Shown in pieces: positions 1 through 10,574 of a stretch of 64,000 nt of DNA. How positions within the stretch are numbered: the first letter of the stretch is position 1; every line of letters starts with the position of its first letter. The notes under the pieces were generated by a model, which was not told where the DNA came from, ran no database searches, and saw only the letters and a program-made list of their open reading frames with translations. The position numbers and the translations under genes are program-made. The DNA comes from Pocillopora verrucosa. Taxonomy: Eukaryota; Cnidaria; Anthozoa; Scleractinia; Pocilloporidae. Location of the stretch: contig NC_089314.1 in assembly GCF_036669915.1 (NCBI RefSeq), forward strand, positions 30,099,592-30,163,591, in the 5' to 3' direction.

Positions 1-500
1 CTTACTCGTACAAAATTTCTTATTGTCAATTGGTAAAGAAACACATTAAAGCACGCTATTTTGCCAACTTACTGCATGAAAACCTTTATTAAAGAGTTTT
101 CTCTAAAGGATATTTTCATCTTTTCATACTTCAATTCTAATGGGAGGTTTTGGTTATTAAAACAGAGCTATGTAGATGAGCTAACCAGCGTAAACGATAT
201 CCGAAAAATAATAATTTCCATGGCGTTAATTACCACACTACAATATCTTTGACTCGTTTGTTTCAATTTATAAATATGCACATGTTTTGAGGGCTTTTTC
301 AAATACGGTGAAGAACAGTTGTATCCAATAGTCTCCGTATATGTGCACAAAAGGAGACATTTTGGGTTAGAAAATAAGTATTTGCTTAAAGATTGTTTGC
401 ATTGTTCGCCGGTGGCCTAATCTTCTTCTAATGGATTCGAGGGAGCAGCGCCAGAAAAATGAAACGCAATAAAATTTAATAATAGTGTAGTTATACTCAC

Positions 501-588
501 CAGTGCAACAAAAACACGGTGGGAGGGTTATTCCAAGAAGAATATAGATATTACCAATAATAGCTTCAAGGAAAGACTTCAACTGCAT
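501..588 (-). CDS. Signal-peptide first exon of a PAN-EGF-FReD gene (gene 1, runs off the left edge)
   Basis: ATG at 588-586 opens a hydrophobic leader of 29 codons ending in a Cys-rich CFCCT stretch. It is followed by a clean donor (GTGAGT, read on the minus strand at 500-495) in phase 1. The same exon, 88 nt long and with the same phase, starts the family genes at 10574, 23793, 33486 and 43348. Positions 1-40 match sequence just upstream of the PAN exon of the 21-24 kb gene, so the PAN exon of this copy should lie immediately left of the window. The remaining exons are not visible, so integrity is unknown. Confidence 0.75.
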
Positions 589-3300
589 TGCTATAAATTA
601 AAAATTAACTCCAAGGTAAGAATCATGATCGTGACCATTGAAAGTCGTCTCAAATTATAAAACTTCCTGTTTTTCTATAGATTGAAATGCTAATAAAGGT
701 CATACAATTTGTTCAGCTATTTCTCCTCAAAGGAACTCTTCGTAATTGCGAAATTTCGATAACAAATACTTTGTTTTATTTGTATTATTGAAAGTATCGA
801 CGCCATTCTGCTGATGGGTTTTTTCATTTCCTCTCTTTGGAAAGGTAATCATTATGGGAATTTCTCCTTAGTAAATAAAAATTCATTCATTCAAGGCACA
901 AAAAGAGGAACATCAGCATACAATGAGCCACTTACATAATTTTTTTTTTCTATGCTTCAATAAGCCATTATATTTCATAAAGCATCGGTAGAGACGAAAA
1001 CAGAACACATCACGCTAATGACTGGAGTTTAAACGTGAATGGTTTTTAGCTTAAACTTGTTTGTCTTTTAACTTACTGCAACAGATTCAAGTGCAATTTA
1101 TTTGTGTTAAATATCCATAAGTTGCTCACAAATATTTTTCTTACCTTCTGGCTGACAAAATGTTTGTCGTACTCGATACTGTGTTCGGATGTGTCAGGAG
1201 TGACAATCGTGTTTTGTTACCCTATAGAGAAGTGTTTAAAGTGCTGTAACTATGGTTACAAAACAGAACGGTTTAATGAGTGGTGAACATAAACGCCTCA
1301 GGCCTTCTTCCTGTTCAGCTGTTCTACTTATTTTCAGTCATCGGATCATTGCTTTTTTGTTAACTCTGGGTGGTTGGTTTTCTCTAAGTAACATTGGACA
1401 AGTAAAATAGTCGATGAAATACCTCTATAAAAGACCGGGAGGATTTTTGAAAAAGTCAGCGAGTCTAACTCTTACACAAAGTTTTAAATTATGAAATATG
1501 GTCAATAACTGTAGGAACCCAAACAAACGAGGCAGTCTCGAGCGAAATGTTATTCAAACCTATATCGTTGTAATCCACCCATTCATTTTCGCGTCGTTTT
1601 AATGGCCACTTTACATAACGTGGTGCAAAATCACCAGACAGTTACCTCGCTATAAACGCGGTCTGTCCTCGGATTACTTCCGACGAAAAGAAACAAGGCT
1701 CGTGGAAGAGAGCCAGCTCAATTATCTTACACGGAAGAAAAACACTCTTTTTGTAGAGTGTAGTAAAATATTAAAAGGCTGGTCGCACCTACGCATCCGC
1801 ATCAGCATATCAAACTTTGCCTATTGTTATGGTTGGGATTTTTTAATACAATGGGCTTTTTTTTTTCAGGCCTTATTTTCACTACTGCCTAAGTAGTGCA
1901 CATTACTGCGAGGATCACTTTCATTCACGTCTTTATCCGCAGTTCAAATATATGACTTTCGTATATTCTTAACTATTTAATGGGCCTTTTGTTATCCATC
2001 CTTAGGGACTTTTCTAGTTAGTATCACGAGCTTTTACTCGGCTTGTTTCGGATTCATTCGGCAAATTGTCGGCGATGACATTTTTCCCCAGCGGTAGTCT
2101 ACTTGGGAAAATTTGAACAGACTAACAGGGGGTTAGTCAGTAATTGTCCAGGGTGAGTGTTTGAAACGAGTGGGCCGTTAATGTATTTTCTCTTGAAGTA
2201 ACTTCCTCTGACTTCTTCAGAAGCAAGATAAGCCGTCAGTATAAAATAAATTGGAATTCAGCCGCTTATGACGTAATAGTTTGTTTTCAGTTCATGTTTT
2301 CACGGCAAGGGGCCGCAAGTAGCTTGGAGTGATTGAAAATGCGGTCTAGAGCTTATAAGCCAGGACAGGACGCAGTTAAGCTGTGTTCGCTCAATATTTG
2401 TTTTCCTTAAGGCCCGTTTACGCAGGCAGGCCTTAAGGACTGATCGCAGAAGTCTAAATTGTATTCTGCTGAAAATTTCTTCTCGCGTTGTCAATGTTCA
2501 ACCACTGGCGCGATGAGTATAAAAGAGTATGCAAGCTAAGAAAACAAAAAGGTGTTATTTTCGCCCCTTTTTACGTTTGACTGATTTCACTTTTTCCGCT
2601 TGAAGTGCGCAGAAACAGCAAACGCAGACAGAAAGGCAAGGTAAAAGGACTTGAGCGGCAGATTGGCTGATGCAGTATGGAAGATGAGATAGGAATACAA
2701 ACAGTAGCGTCAGGGTTGAGCAGTTTATGGCGATTAGTGGTTTAAATTTATAGAGTTTCATTTTCGCTTGGTCAATGACGGGTGTTGCGTAGTTGGCCGG
2801 CAGCACACTCTGGCACATGAATATGATATGATTATTGTTCCACTGCTAAAAAAAAACCAATTAAAATAAGATAAGAAAAAAAATTAAGACATATTGCAAT
2901 GAAGACACCGCTCGATGTCGAGAGTGTGTAGAAAGGCGGGTTGGTTTTGGTTTTCTTAGACTATTGTCAAGCTCGCGTTTTTTGTTTTTTGGTCTATTGA
3001 AGCAAATAAACCTCGCTGTTGAAGGCAAAACAATAGGTGCGATTTTCGCACCTTTTTCCGTTTCAGTGACTTTATTCTCCGGTTGGCCACAAGTTCTTAA
3101 ACAAAAAATGTTCATCACTGCATTAGGTGAGTGAAAAAAAAAAAATGGTGACTTGTTTGGACTTGCTTGTTTAAACCGTCGTTTTTTGTTCCTTTTTTTT
3201 TTTTCGAAACGACTCCCTACCTTGCGCGCGCTCACGTTTCTCGTAGATTTGCTTTTTCTTTTATCCGCTCACGCGACGCCGTTCAAAAATAAACGGGTCA
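589..3300. other. Upstream flank of gene 1, no gene recognised
   Basis: The first few hundred bases resemble the 5' flank of the 21-24 kb gene (23.8-24.2 kb). A palindromic GTAACTATGGTTAC element sits at 1246-1259. Bases about 1540-1790 are a diverged duplicate of about 4840-5010, sharing the run around GAGAGCCAGCTCAATTATC. Low-complexity A/T tracts fill 2840-3200. Long open frames here are compositional and show no domain. Confidence 0.5.
1246..1259. promoter_or_regulatory. Palindromic GTAACTATGGTTAC element upstream of gene 1
   Basis: About 660 nt upstream of the signal exon ATG. The 14-nt pattern GTAAC(C/T)ATGGTTAC recurs at 5468, 15254, 24989, 38618, 44410 and 44638, mostly 0.4 to 1.3 kb upstream of intact or dead family first exons. 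It fits the loose RFX X-box pattern (GTNRCC, short gap, GGYNAC). Binding is not shown; it may simply have been copied with the flanks. Confidence 0.35.
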
Positions 3301-3330
3301 AAAGGTCATAAATTTTATCAGTGGTACTTG

Positions 3331-3338
3331 CATATAAA
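3331..3338 (+). promoter_or_regulatory. Possible TATA box of the chromodomain ORF
   Basis: ATATAAAG stands about 65 nt before the ATG at 3402, a plausible distance for a TATA box with a short 5' leader. This is a motif match only. Confidence 0.3.
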
Positions 3339-3401
3339 GGCCTCGTAAACGCAAGTCATAATCACTTTAGATTATCCCTTACTGAGAGAATAGCTAAGAA
3401 C

Positions 3402-3950
3402 ATGAGTAAGTTTTACAAAGTCTCGAAAGTGCTCGATAAGTGTACAGACGCCCACGGTCGCGTTCAGTACCTCGTCCGCTGGCGTGGCTATGGAAAGAAG
3501 AACGATAGCTGGGTGGGTGAAGCCGACACAAACGAGCGCCTAAAACAAGTGTTTAGGACACGCCACCAAGGAACTCCGGGCTTGCTGCAGACCTTAGCTT
3601 TGTTAGTGGCAGAAAAGCTGAACATGAAGAAACCGCCAACAACCAGCATCGTGAGACGTTCGTCTGTCACCATGCCGATGGATGCCGAGACCTTTAAAGA
3701 GTTGTTCGGTGGTCTTCCTTCCGCGCCAAATCTTTTGCAAGCGACAAAGTTTTCTGTGCCCATTCACGAGCTTGACACCATAATGCCTGCCGGATGGTCA
3801 CTAAATACTTTCAAAATCTCCACGACTTGTCGGTTGCAGGGTATCCGGTCGTTTCGCCTACGGGTCGTTTCGCCCACGGTGTGTTCGCCTACGAATAGAG
3901 TCGATTCGCCTACGTCTTATATGTCAGTTCGCCTACGAGTCAGATGTTGA
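3402..3950 (+). CDS. Chromodomain protein fragment, probably transposon-derived
   Basis: An ORF of 182 aa starts at ATG 3402. The frame is open further upstream, but only from a non-ATG codon. Residues about 4-45 form a chromodomain: FYKVSKVLDK, then VQYLVRWRGYG, then SWVGEAD, which matches the usual Y-V-E-K-I-L, Y-L-V-K-W-x-G-Y and W-E-P-E pattern with the last aromatic-box part altered. A linker and a segment around VPIHELDTIMPAGWSLNT follow, after which the frame runs into a minisatellite-like repeat. In family terms chromodomains bind methylated histone tails, or occur at integrase C-termini. Single-exon structure, no partner genes and a tail reading into repeat DNA favour a truncated mobile-element or retrocopy remnant. 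The last 35 or so residues are probably not authentic. Confidence 0.55.
   Translation: MSKFYKVSKVLDKCTDAHGRVQYLVRWRGYGKKNDSWVGEADTNERLKQVFRTRHQGTPGLLQTLALLVAEKLNMKKPPTTSIVRRSSVTMPMDAETFKELFGGLPSAPNLLQATKFSVPIHELDTIMPAGWSLNTFKISTTCRLQGIRSFRLRVVSPTVCSPTNRVDSPTSYMSVRLRVRC
3845..3945. repeat. Degenerate TTCGCCTACG minisatellite
   Basis: Five close copies of (T)TCGCC(T/C)ACG occur at uneven spacing of roughly 16 to 24 nt (near 3851, 3868, 3886, 3903 and 3927). A weaker one, GTCGTCTACG, lies near 4088. They overlap the 3' end of the chromodomain ORF. Confidence 0.7.
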
Positions 3951-5880
3951 AGCTTTAAATCGGAATTATTAAAAGTCTTAGTTCCTTGTATTATTCCTTT
4001 CATTCTATCCTCGATGGTTAGAAAAACAACGCGCTAAAACATCTAAGTTCGAAAGTTTTTTAAAACTTTATTATGGCGGAATCCGGTCGTCTACGAATGT
4101 GTGAAAGATATTTTGCTTAAAATGATTTAAGAAACGTGCGATTGTAAAACTGAGCATTAAGATGTGTATTAAAATGAAATTAACCACCGTTTACGGTCTT
4201 TGTGTGGTCGTGTAAAGCGCGAGCAGGGCAGTAAACAAACCACTGCTTACGGTCTTTGTGAAGACTTGTGAAGCGTGAGCGGCGCCTAAACTAAAGAAGG
4301 TGAGACTTTTCATTAACATATACGAAATTAGCTTCGGCTTGACTTGACAGTCGGTTCAATTTCTGCGTCGATTTGGCGGGCGACTCGTTGAATCGTTTAT
4401 CTCTATAAACTAGTTTATGTATATAACCCTAATAGATAGCAAGGGTTACATGTGAATTATTTTATCAAGGGGCGGGTGTCACTAGGACAACCCACACGTT
4501 CCCGCATGTAATAAGTGTATTAGAATTAACACAGAGTGCGGAGGAGTAACATATTTTGTAGTTAAATTTTATGATCGCTGACGGTTTGATTGTCGATTCT
4601 ACAGTTAACACAGCCCCCCCGGATTATACAGTTAACACAGCCCCCGTCGCTTGTAAAGATCTCGTTCTACTGTGAGCGGAACAAGCAAGCCGAGCGAAAA
4701 ACCAAGGAGCGCACGAGACTAACCTGGGCGAAACCAAGATCAGTCGCCAAGTAGAAAACAGTGGCAAGCACTTGTTTTCTAAAAGCGGTTTCGGATCATA
4801 TGAAAATTAATAACAGGGTACGTTGATATATCAGCCTCCCGAGTCTCAAGAGAAATGTTAAACCCGGACAGTTACCACGCTATAACCCCGGTATTTCCGT
4901 TGCAAAGAAATATAGCCAGTGGAAGAGAGCCAGCTCAATTATCTTACACAGAAGAAAACAAATTCTATGTGTAGAGTCCAGTAAAATATTAGAAACTTGG
5001 TCGCAACTACGCTCAGAGCGAGCGATCTCGCGTTATATAATAAAAATAAATAATCTATACAAATAAATTTGTAACTTACCGTCCGTACGTTATAAATTAA
5101 AGTTTGTCCTCAAAACTTCACATTTTCCCTCGAGGCTCTACTTCTCGGCCAAGCATCCCTAATTTTGGACAATATCTCAGCCGTGGGCATTATCAGCCGA
5201 TTTACCAGCCGCCCGAAGGGGTTTATTTAGTAATTAGTTGTATTTCAAAACAAGCCAAATGTCAGAGCCGTCAGAAAAATCTTCAAACGATTACAATTAT
5301 ATGAAATCGGCTGTCAAAGGATATGGTCATTGTTCCAAACATTTATACCACGAAAATACAGTATATGGGATCTTTTTTTTATCAGATTAAAGGTCTTAAG
5401 TACTCCAGAAAATATCGGTGGCTTAAAGTAGTGTCGTGCCATCATGAATAAAACTATTTGAAGTACTGTAACCATGGTTACAAAACAGGAAACGTTGAAT
5501 AAGAGATGAACATAAGCGCTTTAGTTTTTCTTCCTAATCGGTCGTTCAAATTGCTGATATTCATCAGCTCATGGTTTTGGTCTTTTATGCTTTTGATAGT
5601 TCAGTAGAGGGTTTTTGAAAAATGCCAGAAAGTCAAACTCTATGAAAAAGCCACAAATGATTAGATGTGGATGATAATTGTTGGAACACAAACGCAGTAG
5701 AAACTAGTGTCAAGTTTGACAATAGAAAACAGTAATATTTCTAGTTTAATATCGTGTTTGCTTAATTTAGAATTATTTCCTTTTATAATTGGTGGCTTAT
5801 GAAGTTCGTTTAATGCGGGTTTCGAGGGAACGTCGCCAGAAAAATCGAACACGAACATAGAAAAAAGAATTAAATGACGA
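3951..5880. other. Intergenic stretch with short repeats
   Basis: No coding domain seen. There is a direct repeat of ACAGTTAACACAGCCCC near 4600 and 4627. A diverged duplicate of 1540-1790 lies at about 4840-5010. The palindrome GTAACCATGGTTAC is at 5468-5481. Confidence 0.5.
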
Positions 5881-5886
5881 ATCATA

Positions 5887-5985
5887 AACACTAGTGCGAA
5901 AAAAACATAGTGGGGGAATAGTTTCTGAAAAAAATTTAGAGATTCCCATTGACAGCTTCAAGGAAAAGCTTGAACTGTGTCGCTA
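5887..5985 (-). pseudogene. Dead signal-peptide exon of the FReD family
   Basis: Aligned by eye to the 88-nt first exons, this copy has lost its ATG (ACA at that place) and its splice donor (the GGTGAGT position reads AGTGTTT). The leader is frame-disrupted. No PAN or EGF exon follows toward lower coordinates. Confidence 0.65.
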
Positions 5986-7210
5986 TAATTGAAAACTATG
6001 AATTGATCGTGATCGCATTGATAAAAAAACTGATCTCCATAATAGCTGAAATACCTTTTCCCTCTCAAATTCAGTGCCAGGTAGGTCTTCGGCATTTATG
6101 TTTGAGCTTTGTCCTAATTATCGTGGTACTCAGTCGCAAGCGAGTAATTCCCTCTGTTATGTTATTGGTAGCATTGACGCCGTCCTGCTAATGGGTTTAT
6201 TTCATTCCTTGAAGAATGTGGTGGAATCAGGTGGAATTTCTCCATATTAAAGTTTTATCTTTCCAGATGAGTTACTCGCTAAAAAGGCACATTTAGTGGA
6301 AAAAATGGATCATTTTAATAGAATTCGTCTGCACTGGAGCACATGAAATTTTTTAATCTACTCTATTAATTTTATTGTCAAAAAACCAGGTGTGTAAGTG
6401 CTGTAGCTATGACTACAGAAGAAAACCGCCGCTTTATAAGCGATGAACACAAACGCCACCGCCCTTCTTGCTGTTTGCAGCTGTTCAAATTTAGGGAAGT
6501 TTTCCAGCTCGCAAGTTTTCTCTTTTTTATGCGCTAGACTAGTTTTAACTTTGTGATCTAATAATTTGAAGTCATTGAGTTACCGTCGCGCAAGAGGCCT
6601 TTGAAAAATGTGGAAAGTCAAGTTGATTTTTTTTCTGTTCGAAAAAACTCGTTCGGAAATTTTGTATTTTAACGAAGTAATGTAGCATAATGCACTTTAT
6701 GAGCCCTTTTCCTACGAAAGTGACGTTTAATATTCATGAATAACAGTGAGATACGTAATCGTAGGTAATCATGCAATAAGCGGAAATTACAGAACATTGA
6801 TTGCAAATGCAGGGAATTTTATTAGGGGGGAATAGGCACAACCAAGAACCCTCGATCCCCCCTCCCCCCTTTCCCACCAAAATAATGACGGGTCACTTAC
6901 TCTTCATAAAGTCTCTTTGAAAGAATAACACCTGTGTACTAAATCGTTTAATGTTTCGAGAAGCTGGTGATAATATGAGACAAACCTTCTACGTTTTTTA
7001 AAACGTATAGCAAGGGGGATACATCCATCCCTCAATACAAAAAAAAATTACGAGATGAAATTCATAACGAAACAAAAAGAAAAACAATATGTACAACATT
7101 AGAAAGTTCAACGAACGTTCACTAAACCGGCAAACCCATCAATGTTTTTTTTAGCGCTGAACAGACTTGATAAAATCACTCGTTTTTGCTAAGTAGGTTC
7201 TTAATTAAAA
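5986..7210. other. 5' flank of the dead exon joined to 3' flank of gene 2
   Basis: 5986-6600 resembles sequence upstream of the signal exons and includes a decayed palindrome, GTAGCTATGACTAC, at 6403-6416. About 6640-7180 is 3' flank of gene 2. The whole block from about 5.75 to 7.2 kb is paralogous to about 14.64-16.16 kb. Confidence 0.55.
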
Positions 7211-10200
7211 TTATGACATAGATATGACAGTTCGGAAATTCACTGGTCTTATTTTCATCTCGGTTCTCTTTAGGGAGTAATGATAACCTTTCCAGCCTTT
7301 CCAGTTCACACCATTAGCATAGGAGGAGTGATTGCCACGAAGATACAAGCCATTGAGATTTGACGCATGGCACGCGCTGTACCACCAGGCTCCATTGAAT
7401 GCAATGGCGCAGTTGCGTTTTGTGTCATGATCATTATCGCGATCTCTAGTGGTGAATGGCCGATCATGGGAGAGAGAGGAGTTAGCGTTTCCTAAAAAAA
7501 AATTGGAATTAACGGTAATAAAAAGTAAATATTTATCAATAAGGATTTAGAAATGCAAAGACTAGCAAAAACTAACGATAAAAACCGACGTTTCGGTGTC
7601 ATCATGACGCCATTGTCAAGGAGAAATAAAAAATGAAGTTTGTGGCAAAGTGTAACATTAAATTAGCATAAATATGTTACGAGCTAATTAAACAAATACT
7701 TTTGCGCGAATTGAATCGCTTTGCACGTTCAGAGTGGGTTTTAAGTCTCTGATGAAAAGCATTTCGTTCACCAAACAATCGAACTTGTTACTACACTTTT
7801 TCAGAATGCTAAAACGTTTCAGTAGGTCTTTCGGGACTTCGCTGTGCTGTTCGTGGTAGTGTTTATATATTGAAGATGCCTTTCGTTTATGTCCATCCAC
7901 GCGTGTGTGTAAGTGTCCGCGTGTATAGCCCACATAACCCGCATCACACAGGTCACATTGAAATTGATAAACGACGCGTTGTTGGTTGACAATCTGTGGC
8001 TTGATTTCTCGTACTTTAAGATCTTGGCTTACTTTGCGGCTAACAAATACTGGCTGGACAGTTGTCTGCACCTTCATGCTAAGATTCTTGAGCTCTTTCT
8101 TAACATAATTTGCTGATTCTTGATCTTTGAAAGGTATGACCACACGAACAATGGATATTGGTTCTTTGGGCGTCTGTGTGGGCTGCGTACCAACAATTCT
8201 TGATTGTAAGAAGGTGTTAATGGTAGAATTTACCAGGCGCCCCGGGTATTTAAGCCGTGCGAAAACTTTCTTTAGGCGATCACACTCATCAGAGAAATGG
8301 GCCCAGGAGGAAGATAATCGGTGTGCGCGATCCAGCATAGTTTTCAGCAAGCTCCGTTTGTAGCGATTGTCTACATGGCTTTGGTAGTGTAATAGTAGGC
8401 CCGTGTTTGTTGGTTTCACATATACCTTGGTTTCAATCCGAGGTGCAAATAAAATAGAAATTTACATTACCCTTATCAAACGTCCCTGTGAAATGAAAAC
8501 GCTAGCTTGATATTGCTAATAGATCAATTATGATCAGACTTGAATTGTTCCGTCGGGCTAACAGGACAAGATCCATCGGCAAACACTTTCAGATTTAATC
8601 AACGTCTGGTCTGCACTGTCTAGGATTATTGCATTTCGATGGGCTTAGCTTATCATTTTTTTCATCTTTGGAAACTGTTGCTGTAAAAGAATTTAAGCTT
8701 CTTTACTTCAATTTACGCTCTCCTCCCCCGTAATAACAAAAAGGAATATACCGTTATACCTGAATAGGAGCCGCGAATCAGCCTGTACTTGTCATTCTCA
8801 CTCTTTACATGAAACGTGTTATACTCGGCATAAGCTGTGTTTCTTTCAAAGTCTTCCAAATCCACACGCAGCATGTTGTTATCATTTGAGGTCAGGCGGT
8901 GAATCTTGTCCAATCCCAACCAAAATTCACTTTTCAGGTCACCAAAACCACATTTGTAGTCGTTCCAGTAGCGGTAGAAATCAACCGAGCCGTTCAGTCT
9001 CTTCTGGAACACAGTCCATCCTCCACCGTCCGTTGTCTGGTCACAGAATACATCAAAGGCAGGCAAATTATCAGGTTTAATGGTATACACGCCGTCAGTA
9101 GGTTTAGCCGCGGATTCGTAGATTTCTGCGCAGTTTCTTTTGACTGAAAATCATTAAAAACAAAAAACAAAGTAAAACGCCCACTTTAAATTGTTTGGAT
9201 GTTGACGCTTTTCGTTTGCTTTCCTGACTATTGCTGTGGCTGATAAAACTTGTTTCTGAACATTGACAAATACCATTTCTTTTTCCTTAATATCTACCAA
9301 CTATATTCATTTAAAGTTACAGAAATAGACTTTTCCTTTTTAGCTTTATCTCAGTGGTTAATGTTTTGTTCTTGAAGTTAAGTTTGGGACTTTAGTAAGT
9401 AACTCCTCGCGTATTACACGAGACACCAGCCCATACAATGCAGCCATTTCACCTTCAACTTGGCAGGTTTCTCCAGTAAACCTTTCCCGACAGACACAAC
9501 GAAAACCTTTATTGGTGAATCCAGCTTGACAGGTGCCCTTGTTTAAGCATGGGCTACTACTACATGGATTCTGTTGACAAAACAAAGTAAACTTTTGTGC
9601 AGATCTTCCTTATTTCAAGAATAAGATCACTTTACCCTTAGAAAAAGAAACAATCTCTTCTGTATCTGACTCCCTTTAGTTTCGTAAGAATGTGGGCTAT
9701 TACCTCGATTGCAAGATATGTGTAACCCGGATTTTTCACGAGAAGAAATGGAGCATGGTTTTCCTCCGTGGCGTTATTCAACTCGCATTTTTGGTTTCCT
9801 CCTGCAACAGGTCCAATATTGATGGACACACAATTAGGCTCCATATAACACATTACTCGGCAACTTCCTTCGTTGGGCACCTCTACACTTTTGATCGCGT
9901 GATTTTTCATGGCCATATTCGGTATGGGGTCCTTGAATATAATGTGTCGACAATCGTCGTCTGTGGTAGGCAAAACCAATATATCGCTTAGTTTCCACTC
10001 ACTTATGGTAGTTTCTCATTTTCATTGTTGAAACATTAAACCACTATATTTTAAAACTTTACTGCGTGAGAACCCTGACAAATTTTCCCTACAGGTGATC
10101 ATATCTCTTGAAAATTCAACTTAACAGGGAGGCTTTCATTACCAAAAATTAATCTTGGATTGTGAATCGATCAGCGGAAAGAAAAAAACATCAGGAATTA

Positions 10201-10574
10201 TTTTCATAGCGTTCATTACCATACCACGATATCTGTGAACCGATTTTTTTTAGTTCGTCATTTTGATCATGAGCAATTGATACGCATGTGGTGAGGTATT
10301 TTTGAAATTTGACTTTTTTTGTATCTTCTATTCCATAAAAGAAGACATGATAGTTGAATAAAGATTGTCTACTAAAACATTATTTGCTCTGATAAGCAGG
10401 TAGCGTATGTAGTTCGTGAAATGGTTTTGAGGAAACGACGCCAGAAAGATGAAACACAAGAAATTTAAAAAGGGATTTATACTCACCGGTGCAACAGAAA
10501 CATGGCGGGAGAGTAATTCCTTGGAAGATATATAGAATACCAATAATCGGTTTAAATGAAAACTTGAACTGCAT
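7211..10574 (-). CDS. Secreted PAN-EGF-fibrinogen-related protein (gene 2, complete)
   Basis: Five exons in minus-strand order: 10574-10487 (signal peptide), 9960-9704 (PAN/apple), 9570-9453 (EGF), 9143-8760 (FReD N-half), 7491-7211 (FReD C-half). All have GT/AG borders and consistent phases, giving 375 aa. Residues 30-115 hold a PAN domain with cysteines at DDC, CRVMC, CVSI and CEL. Residues 116-154 hold an EGF domain with six cysteines (NPCSSSPC to GETC). Residues 155-375 hold the FReD, with [19 protein letters not shown], a DRDND calcium-type loop, NCA and GAWWY. FReDs often bind acetylated sugars or protein ligands outside cells; this protein is expected to be secreted. The usual TGA has become CGA, adding six residues before a TAA. 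Intron 4 is long because a Penelope-like remnant sits in it. Confidence 0.9.
7545..8500 (-). mobile_element. 5'-truncated Penelope-like retroelement in intron 4 of gene 2
   Basis: An open frame from about 8466 to 7688 encodes the C-terminal part of a Penelope-like polyprotein. It contains [20 protein letters not shown] (end of the RT-connection region), a basic linker, [20 protein letters not shown] and a downstream helix-rich part with [14 protein letters not shown], which together mark the GIY-YIG endonuclease. The reverse transcriptase itself is missing, so the copy cannot move. The 3' part (7560-7640) carries a CATCATGATG-type short inverted segment next to a GAAACGTCGG motif typical of these tails. 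It inserted in the same orientation as the host gene; the homologous intron of the 21-24 kb gene lacks it. Confidence 0.8.

Noticed and set aside
2861..3235. 124-codon minus-strand frame
   Set aside because: Lysine- and phenylalanine-rich translation of A/T tracts; no domain.
8886..9147. Plus-strand open frames opposite the FReD-N exons (also near 22089, 31929, 41733 and 63491)
   Set aside because: They recur only because the minus-strand FReD exon is conserved; the same shadow appears opposite every copy.
9692..9991. Plus-strand frames opposite the PAN exons (also 22869, 32640, 42826, 56758)
   Set aside because: Antisense shadows of PAN coding sequence, with no splice or start context of their own.
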